Shown: piece by piece, positions 1 through 9,960 of the stretch
Layout: the number at the start of each line of letters is the position of its first letter
Numbering within the stretch: position 1 is the stretch's first letter
Origin: Spirogloea muscicola
Lineage: Eukaryota; Streptophyta; Zygnematophyceae; Spirogloeales; Spirogloeaceae
Assembly: GCA_009602725.1 (NCBI GenBank)
Contig: WELB01000020.1
Coordinates: forward strand, 10,606 to 28,575
Length of the DNA: 17,970 nt
Reading direction: 5' to 3'
Made by a program: the position numbers and the translations under genes
The notes under the pieces: model-generated
What the model was told of the DNA's origin: nothing
What the model saw: only the letters and a program-made list of their open reading frames with translations
Database searches by the model: none

Positions 1-46
1 CGCGCGGGCTGGCCGTGCTATGGCTGCTGCTTCCGGGTCTCGGCAA

Positions 47-250
47 AGTGCCGCTTCTCCTGCTCCGAGTTACTCTGATCTGCTGTTGCTCACACGTGGA
101 TTCTGAGCAGCCATCTGCATCTCCCTCTGCACCATCTTGCACTTTGTAGTGTAGTCCTTTTTCAGCACCTCTTTCTTTGGCTTTGAACATTGTCCATTCT
201 TTTTGGGTTGGCTTTGCCAGCCCCTCTTCTCAATGGGCGAGCACCTTCTA
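47..250 (+). repeat. Dispersed hairpin repeat, copy A
   Basis: This is the first of several related copies. It aligns with 603-800 at an offset of about 551 bp. Shared blocks include a TTGCTCAC stretch, a CTCTGCA stretch, TTGTAGTGTAGTCCTTTT, CATTGTCCATTCT and CCAGCCCCTCTTCTC followed by ATGGGCGAGCA. The core at 205-223 folds as GGGTTGGC-TTT-GCCAGCCC with one G-U pair. The similarity probably starts upstream of the window edge. No open frame is conserved between copies, so I read it as non-coding repeat. Its class (SINE, MITE or the 3' end of a larger element) cannot be set from these copies. Confidence 0.75.
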
Positions 251-387
251 CTTGGCGGAGGAGCCTACGCACCGTTGATGAGCGAGGGCGCTGGCGCCGG
301 ATCCGGATGATGCTCCGACGCCGAGCCGGATTGGAAAGTATCTTGTCTGACCGAGGCGGTTTGGAGATGCCGCGCTCGCGACCCCAC

Positions 388-519
388 CTTCACACCAAAT
401 TGAGAAACGACGCACCCTCGGATATCCACGTGAGCAGCCACCTCCGCATCCTTGTGAGCATCGACACCAATGAGCCACCGACGGAGATATCGCACAACAG
501 GCCCCGCCGAGGCCGGCAA
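388..519 (-). other. Exon-like open segment of unknown origin between repeat copies
   Basis: The minus strand is open here for 44 codons, ending just before a GT at 387. The peptide contains RRWLIGVDAHKDAEVAAHVD followed by a stretch ending SQFGVK. It is more protein-like than its surroundings, which are GC-rich repeat spacer. The I-G-V-D-x-H-K-D block resembles the start of IS110-type DEDD transposases, where the D would be the first catalytic acid. Nothing downstream supports that family, and such elements are not expected in a nuclear genome. It could instead be a captured exon or chance. No function is assigned. Confidence 0.2.
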
Positions 520-602
520 GGTGAGCAGCCCGGCCTCGACACCGCCGGCTCGCCTGCGCGGCTCTCGCTCCAGCGTGCCCAGGCTTTTGCGATCTCGGCG
601 GA

Positions 603-800
603 GTGCCTCTTTCCCTGCAGCGAGCTACTCAGACCTGATGTTGCTCACTCGCGGGTACTGAGCTTCCCTCTGCATCGTCTGTGTTTTGCAGTGTGTTGTA
701 GTGTAGTCCTTTTCCGGCTCCTCTTTCATTGGCTTGGACATTGTCCATTCTGTTTTGGGCTGGCTTTGCCAGCCCCTCTTCTCTATGGGCGAGCACTCTC
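603..800 (+). repeat. Dispersed hairpin repeat, copy B
   Basis: This is the cleanest copy. The core at 757-775 is a perfect 8-bp stem with a 3-nt loop, GGGCTGGC-TTT-GCCAGCCC. It is followed by CCTCTTCTCTATGGGCGAGC and preceded by GGACATTGTCCATTCTGTTT. It aligns with copy A over nearly 200 bp and with copy C from the GGTACTGAGCTTCC block onward. The sequences after the core differ between A, B and C beyond about 30 bp, so the shared unit ends near the GGGCGAGCA motif. Confidence 0.8.
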
Positions 801-1108
801 TTCTTTTGCGAGGGTAAGCTCACCCAAACATAAGCGAGCGTTGCTCATGAAATTGAAAGAGGCGCAAACGGAAACGAATGGAGTGTTTATGAAGCAGACG
901 CCTCATCCGGCTGACAATACTTGGGCTCTCAGTGCGCAAATTATGGCTTGATGGATGCCTGGAGACAGGACACTTCACCAGGCTGACGACCTGGTGACTT
1001 GATTTTCTTCCTCAAGCTGACAACAGCGCACCCCAGAGAGGCACAGAACAGCCGGTGCTGCACTGGAACGGCGACGGCAGGTGACCACCGTGGAGGAAAG
1101 AAATGCTC

Positions 1109-1140
1109 GCCCATAGGGGGCCAGGGGAAGCGCTAAGAAA
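1109..1140 (-). repeat. Fragment of the hairpin repeat, inverted
   Basis: The plus strand reads TGCTCGCCCATAG and then GGGGGCCAGGGGAAGCGCTA. This is the inverse of the ATGGGCGAGCA end of copies A-C, joined to a GGGGGCCAGGGAAACGCTAAG-like block that also ends the inverted copy inside 1377-1519. The hairpin core is missing, so it is an internally deleted copy. Confidence 0.5.
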
Positions 1141-1224
1141 ATCAAGCCTGCCACGTGGCGACTGCACGCCAGCCGCTTGAATATGGGAAGCTGCGGTCTA
1201 GCCCGCACCTTGGCACGGAGGGCC

Positions 1225-1560
1225 ACACAAGCGCTAATGCGCCAGCTGACACTCCCTCGTTGGTACTGAGCTTCCATCTGCATTATCTCGTGTTTAGTTT
1301 GTAGTTTTTGTTCTTTTTGGCACCTCTTCTTGTGGCCTTTGGATATTATCCATTCTTTTCTGGGCCGGCTTTGCTACAGAACGGCTCGCCCATTGAAAAT
1401 AGGGGCTGGAAAGCCAGCCCAAAAATGGATGAAGAAAGTACGAGAAGGGGGCCAGGGAAACGCTAAGAAAAACAAGCACAAAAAGAAGCAAAGCAGCTAC
1501 GAAGCACTCAGTGACCCCAGCTAGCCCCTCTTTTCTATGGGCGAGCAATTTCTTCTTTCT
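1225..1560 (+). repeat. Dispersed hairpin repeat, copy C, interrupted
   Basis: The left part (about 1255-1376) matches copy B: GGTACTGAGCTTCC, CATCTGCAT, GCACCTCTTCTTG, TATCCATTCTTTTC, then GGGCCGGCTTTGCTA. The right part resumes at 1520 with GCTAGCCCCTCTTTTCTATG and GGGCGAGCA. The 143 bp between are foreign to the unit and flanked by GCTA on both sides. Removing them and one GCTA restores an uninterrupted repeat resembling copy B. Confidence 0.7.
1377..1519 (-). mobile_element. Small insertion in copy C, flanked by GCTA direct repeats
   Basis: Direct GCTA repeats at 1373-1376 and 1520-1523 flank the insert. It begins with an inverted copy of the same repeat family: CTCGCCCATTG, then GGGCTGG-AAAG-CCAGCCC at 1403-1420, then a GGGGGCCAGGGAAACGCTAA block. 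It codes for nothing recognisable. A 4-bp duplication is short and could arise by chance, but the target repeat is restored exactly without the insert, which favours a real insertion event by a non-autonomous element. Confidence 0.45.
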
Positions 1561-2181
1561 TCTTTCTACAAGAGGGACCCTTCTTCTAACATTCTTCTTC
1601 ATCCTCGTAAAATCAGTAGCTTTTCAAGGGTCCACGGGCTGCAGGTCGCAGCTGGGGTTGTCAAGTAGGACGTCCTTGCTCAGCGTCGATCTGTACCATT
1701 AGGGCTGTCGCGGAAACCATGCTTGCACGACAAGAGGAAGTGTTTCCTCCCATTCGCCTATTGAAACCATAGTGCAAGTGCAGTTATACATGAAATGCAA
1801 GAAGTGTGAGTCTTGACCCTGTACCTTCATAATGAGCTACACACTATCGGTTGACCTTCTTAGGTCTGATTTGCTGTCGTTCTATAGGTTCTCCTTGCAC
1901 TTGTTAAGGGCTACACCTTGACTGATTAGACGTGGATGTAGCACCACCACTGCCAGCTGCAGCAGGCTTAATCTGTTACCTTATCTGGCTAGCCCAAGCA
2001 GTGGTCTCGGGATCATCATTTGTATTGACTGCCACTGCTCTTCCTATGCATGTTATGAAGAGCCACGATGGTGCTTGTGTGATAAAGTTGTAAGGAACAC
2101 TTGAAGATCTCCTTTCTCACAGTCAAAGTGGAGTAGCTCCATAACAAGTTCCTGCGCTTACATGATGCTGGCTTTCATCAT
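1561..2181. other. No gene recognised; MSH5 3' flank
   Basis: The first 60 bp are pyrimidine-rich (repeated TTCTTC). The rest is near-average composition with no reading frame that resembles a protein family. If the MSH5 stop at 2184-2182 is right, the part nearest the gene is its 3' untranslated region. A TGTAA, the usual chlorophyte polyadenylation signal, occurs on the minus strand at 2162-2158, about 20 nt past that stop. Confidence 0.5.
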
Positions 2182-5100
2182 TTACACCTTCAGATATAGT
2201 TGCCGATGTTTCACAAACTCTTGTAGATTTGCAGCCGAGACATGCGAGTAAGTCGTTGCGTTCTTCTGCTGAGCTAAGCGCGCTGTGCACTGAGCGCTGG
2301 GAGAGCTTACTGTCGTCGTCTGTAGGAAGTGCAAGAAGCAATGAGCGACAACATGAAGTGATAACAGTACACTGCAGTGTATGTGCTTACCTTGTAGGAC
2401 TCATCCCGCTCTAATGTATGAGCATTCACCAAGCGATGAAGCTCACCATCACTGTCCAAAATTTGCAGGACTTGAGTGGCGCGGAGAATGATCTCTGGTG
2501 CTATACCTGTAGTCCCTTACGAAAAGCACGTCAATTGTAGTGACTGAAAGGAGTACTGAAAGTGTTGCTTTGCAGAAGCAATGTGACAGCTTTAGTACCT
2601 GCCATTCCTGCACAGTGCAGACCTGCGCAATAGGCATAGGTGCATAAGTGTCAGCGAACACGGCAGACAGTTCACTGAAATGCATGGTGTTGGTGTATAT
2701 ACTGACCACGGCAGCTCTGCGAGATTTGCGAGATTTGACCAGCTATCTGCGAGATTTGACCAGCTTATGCTTCACAAGTCAAGCCAGTGCATTGTTAGCA
2801 CACCGTAGCTGGGAAGTGCGCATCCTTGGACCAGTCTGCAGGATGTAGACACGACACAAAGATTATCAGCTAGCTGGTAAGACGACGTGTACACATTAGA
2901 CCGGAGGTTGCTAGCACCAGAGGTGACATGGAGGACGAAGTCATAGATCACTGTAGCCATCGTCAACTGTGTGAACAGCAGCAGACCTGTACAGGAAAAC
3001 AATGGCCTCCTGTGACGTAGATGGCGTCTGCCGCTCCCTGTCAGTCATAAGGCCTTCCTGATGTTGTCCACTCTCGTCCAAGATGCTCATGGTGAAGAAT
3101 GATAAGCTTGGCAACTGAATCAACGTAACCTCCACCACAATACTTGTTAGGTTTCACAGAGCAGCCTCTTGGGGCCACGCAGTTGTTGTGCTCTTTTTGT
3201 TGTGCTTTTTTTCAGAGCTTCATGGTAGATCACTCTCGATATGCCCTCATTGCCCACGTAAGATTTATCAACATTTAACTTCCGCATTAATCATCAAGAA
3301 TGTCGAAGCACCTTAGGCAGGAATTCCTCGTCAAAGACCTCATTGAAGTGTGTGCAAATAATGACCTGCACAGCTGACTTTTATGCTTCTTAGAATAACG
3401 TGCAGGCAGGATGTTGCAACTACTTGTAGCAATTGCCGTTTGAAATTTGCGGACATGCTATAGTTTACTCTTACTGCCTGCTGGCAATACTTGGATTGTG
3501 GGGCGAACGTACCTTGGGGGGTGCTGCTGATGATGCAAAGTACTTGATAGTTCCACAGAGCAATCCGAGCCCATCTACAAGTCAATGTTGCAATGTTGCA
3601 ATGTTGCTGGATTGAAGATTCTTTCTTGTGTGTGTGTACAGAAGCAGACATTCATGCAGCATCTGCTTTGTTACAAGAGTAACTTGCACAGACCTCCTGT
3701 CAAGGTTCCTTTTCCGAACTCATCGATGATGCAAAGAGACTTCGTGGTCGTGTGCCTGTATATGCGAATTGTGCAGCTTCACTGCAGAGTTAGTCAAGAA
3801 CTTTATCGATCTTTCAGAAGTTTAGGGAGTTTGATAGAACACTGACCACCGATTCACACCACAATAATGAAAGACAAAGGTGATTGATGCAGGGCTAGTC
3901 TGGCATTTGCGCTGTCCCTCTATTGTGCAGACATGAGGTCACAACTCACCTGAGATTGCACCGCGAGGTTGTCAGTCGTGGAGATGTAAGACTTACCGAA
4001 GCATGGAAGACATCTGTTTGAGGTCAGTCATGAAGGCAGAATGTGGCACCACCAGGGTTTCCGTACTCACGACTCTAGTGAATATCCTGCTTCAGGTTGT
4101 CGTTTTGAGGGAACTATTAGCTCTTAGAGCAAGGTCAAGTATTGCTAGATACGACTGAACAATCATGCAGTCTGAGGTGACTGTGAGCTGGATGTGATAC
4201 CTATCAGTAAGTCCCACAACAGCTTCTTCAGCAGGCACATAGCTTCCAATGTGTGCCAGGAAGACAATCAAAGCCACCTGTTGTGCTGGGAAAGAAAGGA
4301 CCGGACAATCATCAATCGAATTCTAGCAAGTATGAAGGTCAGCTCCTCGTCAGGTGCCTCGTCAGGTGCCTCGTCAGGTGCCTCGTCAGGCTGGTTTGCA
4401 ATAGGTGGAGAGCTTGGCTGGACTTATGTGAAGACCAAGGACAAAGCAACATTCAGTGTGATTTTCTAGCATGTGGGATCACGTCACTGGGCAGCATCGA
4501 CTGCTGCCTATCTGTCACACATGGTGGCTAGGTCAAGCCAAGAATTTGTGACTGCTACAAGCACACAAGATAGGGCCCAAGAACCAGACCTGCTTTGCAT
4601 ACACACTTTTTCCTGAATAATTTGGACCCGTGATGACCTGTATCCTGCCTGCAATCGGTTAGCGAACATCAATCTGGGTTGTTTGCAAAAGAATCCATGT
4701 CTTTGCAAAGAGCTTGCAACGCAAAGTTGCTGGGCTGACCTTCTTTGGATATGTGCGTATCATTTGGGATGAAGGTGTCTACTGCCATCTCCTGCAATGG
4801 ATGTCTTTTGAAACAAGCAGACACAGAGCCATGACTTGAAGATCCAATAGAGAGACCACTGTCACAAGCATAAGTACCAAATCACCCGCTAAGACGTGTT
4901 TATGACCTCGTGTTCCTTTCCAAAGTCATACCTGCCATTTGTTATGTGCAGCACATTCTTCTTCGTAATAACAGGTCGGACATATTTGTACTCCTTGGCA
5001 CTCAAGCTGAGAGCCATGATGCTGCAGAACGGAGTTAGGAGTGCAGAGTTACTGATAAGCTGCAGATTGAGTTCGCCTTTTCCCAAGCACCTGGCAACAA

Positions 5101-8100
5101 ATTGAGCTCGTACCAGTCTACCTCCGCAATCATTGCCACGGCCTGGCGAAGTGCTGACTGCTTCTTGACAATCTTAACCTCCATGTCTTGAATGATTGCA
5201 GATTCAAGGTCTGCAATGCTCTCCTCAGCTTTTCAGGTGGTAGCTGTTGTCTTGTCAAGGCAAGGCGGAGCACGAGACCCACGTTGCTTCATAGCAACAA
5301 CGCCATCTTACCATTGCATGCGCAAAGCAGCAATGCATGGCAGACAGATGCAAGGCCATGTACTATAACCTAAAATCTTGTGGTAGATGTCCCCCAAGAT
5401 AGTGTCCAGCTCCTCCGTCCTCCTCGTGTGATAGAATTGGCCTCGACCAGCCTCATCATCACCTTCAAACTGGCCATTGATTGAGGGTGGTCGTCTCAGT
5501 CAGCTACTGCCTAGACCATGTTCTGCACATCTTACAGGCTTCTCGTCTTTCTCGCTGAACTCTGGGTCAGCATTTCGCACGAGGTATCCTTATGGGCGCC
5601 GCAAGGTAGAACAAGGCATGCAACTTGACCACGGTGCCACGAGCACTTACGGCGTGGCGAAAGTCTGGCACCGCATCTAGAACGTGCGGAGGGAACTTTT
5701 CCCCTTCAAAGCGCATGAGATACCCTATTGGCCACACAAACATACGGGCGTCAGTATTACTTGTTTTGATACTTACCAGATATCAAAATTCACTGAAAGT
5801 ATGAACACCGGAAATATGACCACGTACCTACTTGAGGTATGTACTCAATGGCGGCTTCCACAGTGGAGATTGTCCCCTTCAGGTGCATCATAATCCTTTT
5901 CAGCTCGCTTTCACTGACCTGCCAATGCTTCAAAGGCGGCAATTTCCTGAACACGATGACAGGCCTTGATGAGAAGTGCATAGAAATTGTGCCTGCCTAA
6001 CATGCACACATTTGAGGAGTCAGCCCTAAGCTTGGTACCTCTCGCAGAAAGTCCGGAAGGCCTTCGTATAGATGCTTCAATTCGTCTAGCTGGAAGACAG
6101 CTGCGTGCATATTAGTACCTACGTATCAGCAGATGAGCAATCGCTGTTATATGCACGTGCCCACAGGTCCATATGAATCGCTAAGGAGCACGTCTCAGCT
6201 TTAGAGTTGGCTACCTCTTCGCAGAGGCCATCTAGTATCATGATTCCGCCGGTTTGCTTGAAATCCACCACGCTAATGATCTGCGGTGCGGGCTCACTGG
6301 TCCTTTTTATTGAAAGCGCAGCTATTTCCAAGCATAAGAATATACAAGCCCAAACTAACGTGCTGAAAATTTAGTCATTGGTACATGCCAGGGTCCTTAT
6401 GTATGCCAACTCGCGAACTGCTTCTATGCTCAGCTGCACAGGAATATCAAAAGACAGTAATGAGGTTGATGAAATTTTCGCAAGTGCTCCAGAGAGTTGC
6501 CTTGCAGCAGTATGACCCTTGTTACTCCTCTTAAAAGATATCCGACATGCCTTTGCAACATCCTACGATGTTGCTGTTCTTGATCTCTTGCCGACCTTGT
6601 TCAATGGCAAGCTCTTGAGTGCCTTTGTCGTCTGCAATTGCCCATTGCAAGCAGCTCCACTGAGAAGCTCCCTGACATGCAGGCAAGCAGCAACCCCCTG
6701 GAACAACCACAGGATCGTGCAGCATTCTCTTAGTAGTCCACGACATGGCTGGCCAGTGATCTAAACACGCCTCATTGACATGAGTGACGTGACCACAACG
6801 ATCTGAAAGTGGAGACAAACATTATAGTCGGAAAGAGTTGCACAGTTGCAGATCATGTTCAATACAAGATGATAACTGCTGCTCCAAGCTTTGGCACACT
6901 GTTGAGCACCTCGGCAAGCTCTTGCCAATCACGTGAAGAGAAGATCTGGCTTGCCGAGTTCAATTTCTGCAATAAAATTCTGTCAAATAGGGCTGGTGGC
7001 ATGCTTATTCTTCTCAAATGAGTAGCTGATATATCATCCATGTGACACTTGATTGCTTGGACACCTCGGGAGATCCTTACTTGCGCAGCCCTTGACAAGA
7101 TGTTAGCCTGTTTGATTGGGTACTCCATTGCTGCCAAGAGATCTGGGGATTCCAAGAAGTACTCTATCTGGCAAGCATGTCAAAGTCAGCAACTATATGC
7201 TTCATCCTCTCGCAAGTTGCAGTCTTAGTTCCCTGATTGCTACCGATGAGGTTGTGAGTGGATACAGTGGAGAGACGCTCATTGATATTGTCCATGTTCA
7301 CAATGGGTCTGAGGAACCAGAGCCTGCACGTGAGATGACTTGAAATCATGTGGAGCCCACTCAAGCTAGTCTACTCATTCTGTAGCTGCCGCTCATCAAT
7401 TTGTGTGCTCAATGCTGTCTCCGGCAATGAGGATTCTGATGCAGACTAGAACAGGGGACACTGCTCGTGGAGATGGAGGAGAAACAGACCACCTCAACAG
7501 TCGTCTCCCAGCCGCCGTTAGGCACTAGTGATTACATGCCATGGCAGAGGCATACGAAGAGAATCAGTGAAAAGGGCAGGATAGCATGGCGACGTCGGCA
7601 ATTTGATGCTGTGGATGATGAGGGCAGGCAGCAGACGTCCTCACAGCTCACCTTGTTGAGCATGCCAAAGACTGAGAACCTGCAGTGAAAGAGCACAACA
7701 CTAGGCAAGCTACATCAGAAATTTAAACAGCTGAGTCACGCTCATCGCACTTAATTTGTGCTCATGAAGGTGCAAAGCCTGGAAGATGTTGAAAAAAGGC
7801 AGGGACCTTACCCCTCCTTTGCTTGGCCAATGCCCATCGAGCTTGGGTGTCTGTCCACCTGGAAAATAGCAAGGGCTTCCTGTGTCGCGCTGTCAATAGT
7901 CAAGCAGCCATCGCTGCACAGAGGGCACACGTACACCAAGGTCAGTAACAGGGCTGCCCCCCGCAAAAAGCTCCATTGCTGACACTCGGGTTCCAGTCTT
8001 TTGAATGCCGTGAATGACCGTCAGAAGGTGATCTCCTGCCCCCATGCTGGTAGTCATACACAGAGAGCTCGTTGATGGTTCCAATCTTCAGAGGAGCCAC

Positions 8101-9801
8101 AGCAGGTAACAGCTGGCTTTCGTCAAGTTCCGGGCCACAGTCGTTGAGGATGGACTGCTGCTGCAGAGTGATGAGCAATGCCCCGGCTGCTCGTACTTGC
8201 ATGTCGCTGTTCATGTCTATCATCGTGGTCAGCTGCATACCACCATGACAAGTGTCTGAGGGCATGCCAGCATCTGCTGGTCACAAATCATGATCCGCAT
8301 CCCCTTCAAATGGACTTAAAGCATTTCTTATGTTCAATGTCGTATTTTCGAGCAGGTATGGAGTGCAACTACGAATTGATGCAACTTGTGACCACGCTTC
8401 AGCATACGTTTGAGAAGGCCTAGTATCCTACAGTTAGAAGCCGCTCCCTTGGACTGACTTTCTCCGGCATGTCATCCAACACAAGATGGCTCAGCCTTCA
8501 CATGTCAGCGTAGAGAGGACCAGTTGAGAGTCACTGCTAGGATTATCATATAAGCCGATCATGTGACTTGTCTATAGTGTACGAGTATGTTCGTGGTCAT
8601 CCAGTTACTCGGTACAATTCTGTGACAGCTCAGTGGCAACCCGTGCCAAAGCAATGCTCGAAGCCTCTGTATAACTGCAAGACAACCATTGACGTGACTT
8701 GTATTGCTAGTACTGATTGAGATGCAAAGCGCTCCTGCCTTGTCAGCACCAATTACCTATGCTTGGCAGCCTCCAAGCTGAAGTTGGAGCTCTTTACCAT
8801 CTTCACCTCAAATAGGTCTCCATCCACTGACACTGCAGGTTTGGGCATCTCCCAAGCTTTGGTTTACTTTGAGATCCGAGGCAACATACTGACTTAAGAG
8901 GCCTGCTGGTTATTCTGCAGAGAAACTGAAGAAGAGAACAAGGCTGCCAGGCTATAGAGCAATCAATCGGCTCAAAGATGGTCTGTGCGCACCTTTCTTC
9001 TGCAAAGCGCTCACAAAAGAATCCTCTGCCTTTGTGCTCGTGAAGATCTGATGAGGTTGCACTTGATATTTTACTGAGTCATGTGACAGAAAAGATGGAT
9101 AAGGTGTACTGCACGCCATGCCAGATCTTCCACGCCAACAGGAGCTGCTTCTTGCCATACTATGTGTCTCCTGTGAGACACCTTCAGCACATACTCTGGC
9201 AGTACTCTCAGCAATTGATCTGTGAGCATCTTCTCACATAATTGAATGCATGGGTAGTCCTGACTCCCATCTTCCCAAGTCTCCAGAACATGCAGCCGGC
9301 TGTCATCAGCATCGTAGTACGCCACGCCAACTCTGGATCGCCACCAATCGCCAAAAGCTGGCGGGTCAGATGCCCGGCTCACATGCATGCCTGACGTGCA
9401 GGTGACAATCAGCAGGCCTACATGCTTGCTGCAGCGCAGAGAGTTGCGCTCATCGAGACCTGCGCCCCTGAGAGATGCAGGCCATGTAGACCTGCCAGGG
9501 TACACGACGAAGGTAAGGGTCGAGGCGCAGCAGAGTCAGACAGCAAAGCATGCACTGGTCTGCAGCGAGTTGAATCACTAGCTGCCGGGGGCTGCGGCAG
9601 CCCATGTACCTGCGATGCGTCATCAGGGAGTGCGTCAGCGGAGTCATGAGATGCAGCTGGAGTGCAGCCCGGCTGTGCGTCCGATCTGGAGAGCTCATCC
9701 TGCGCAGGCGGAGTCGCAGGGCCGGCGCGGCTCGAGGCGAGGGCGGAGGCGGGGGCGGGCCGGGCCGGGCCCGGCATGTTGCTGCCTGCAGCTGCGCTCA
9801 T
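2182..9801 (-). CDS. MSH5: MutS homologue MSH5, meiotic crossover factor
   Basis: MSH5 pairs with MSH4 as the MutS-gamma clamp, which stabilises recombination intermediates and promotes crossovers in meiosis. It lacks mismatch recognition. The model has 34 exons and about 892 residues. In order: an Ala/Pro-rich N-terminus (1-64); RVGVAYYD (75-82) and HQIFTSTKAED of the connector region; FQVDRHPSSMGIG (255-267) and LLRLWFLRP (about 290-298) of the core; YKYVRPVITKKN and NGRHPLQEM before the ATPase. Walker A is TGPNYSGKS (619-627), the SAFMTDLKQ segment follows, and Walker B is CIIDEFGKGT (696-705). After these come VIICTHFNEVF and IVFLYRLVQGCALPSYG. All ATPase motifs look intact, so the gene is probably functional. 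The start has an in-frame TAG six codons upstream. The last exon is the weakest part: an alternative acceptor at 2297 gives a stop at 2123 and 904 aa. Known family alignment gives the identity; the exons are hand-built. Confidence 0.93.
2719..2767. repeat. Short tandem repeat in MSH5 intron 31
   Basis: GCGAGATTTG occurs at 2719, 2728 and 2749. The last two are extended copies of about 20 bp (GCGAGATTTGACCAGCT). The run lies wholly inside the intron between exons 31 and 32 and does not touch a splice site. Confidence 0.8.
3583..3606. repeat. Triple 8-bp repeat beside a splice acceptor
   Basis: CAATGTTG is repeated three times exactly. On the coding (minus) strand it reads CAACATTG x3 and lies 8-32 nt before the exon 28 acceptor. 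The last copy runs into ATTGAC, which resembles a branch-point sequence. Confidence 0.85.
4345..4390. repeat. 12-bp tandem repeat in MSH5 intron 24
   Basis: CCTCGTCAGGTG is repeated three times exactly, plus a partial fourth copy. It sits inside the longest MSH5 intron (4278-4589, 312 bp). Because the unit is a multiple of three it keeps plus-strand frames open, but nothing suggests it is translated. Confidence 0.9.
6281..6388 (-). other. MSH5: MSH5 intron 15, GC-AG type
   Basis: The conserved run ELAYIRTL joins directly to IISVVDFK in an ungapped fit to plant MSH5 only if exon 15 ends at 6389. The donor is then GCATGT. The nearby GT, 4 nt downstream, would put an in-frame TAG at the start of the next exon. 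The acceptor is CACCGCAG. The context CTG/GCATGT is unusual even for GC donors. Confidence 0.75.
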
Positions 9802-9960
9802 GTATGCGCTGCTAATCTACCGTTGCAGCCCCATCCCGATGCCTTCCCCGCCGCTATTCTTGCTCCGCCAGCAGCCCGGGCTTGGCGAACCACCCCTTTC
9901 AGTCAGGGTGCCGCAGACCAGGAGCTTGAGTCAGAGGTGGATTTAGGTGTACAAATGATC
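9802..9960 (-). promoter_or_regulatory. MSH5 upstream region
   Basis: Only about 160 bp separate the MSH5 start codon from the end of a dead retrotransposon. No TATA box is visible. An in-frame TAG sits six codons before the ATG and supports this start. The 5' untranslated region and any promoter must lie here or inside the retroelement relic. Confidence 0.35.

Larger units (their letters stand above)
2182..9801 (-). other. MSH5: MSH5 exon map
   Basis: Exons in transcript order: 9801-9610, 9491-9460, 9332-9238, 9073-8993, 8832-8757, 8495-8432, 8232-8060, 7913-7812, 7679-7652, 7524-7493, 7323-7266, 7167-7081, 6966-6910, 6697-6596, 6433-6389, 6280-6215, 6089-6039, 5918-5828, 5588-5536, 5469-5370, 5210-5114, 5021-4932, 4804-4740, 4648-4590, 4277-4201, 4086-3997, 3755-3694, 3574-3513, 3365-3312, 3114-2987, 2835-2804, 2622-2599, 2506-2391, 2319-2182. 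The total is 2679 nt, a multiple of three. All introns are GT-AG except number 15 (GC-AG). Least certain borders: exon 6 (acceptor GAAG), exon 14, exon 20 start and exon 34. Confidence 0.8.

Noticed and set aside
190-951. 253-codon plus-strand open frame across repeat copies A and B
   Set aside because: The frame passes through two copies of a repeat in which indels shift the frame between copies, and the peptide is rich in Arg, Ser and Pro with no domain. Openness is explained by high GC.
5929-5955. Earlier acceptor for MSH5 exon 18 (EIAAFEALA)
   Set aside because: That frame reaches a stop after GQ. The acceptor at 5919 gives VSESELKR, which fits the family.
6434-6499. Open frame continuing upstream of MSH5 exon 15
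   Set aside because: It stays in frame with exon 15, but the strong acceptor TTCCTGTGCAG at 6434 gives exactly the residue spacing of plant MSH5, so the extra residues are intronic.
8590-8660. Candidate additional MSH5 exon between exons 5 and 6 (peptide starting YTEASSIALA)
   Set aside because: Joining exon 5 to 8495 gives KHRL and DDMPEKVSPRERLL in register with plant MSH5, leaving no room for another exon.
9418-9610. Direct continuation of MSH5 exon 1 beyond 9610
   Set aside because: The frame stays open but has no similarity; splicing at CAG/GTACAT to VYMACISQGRR restores the family N-terminus.
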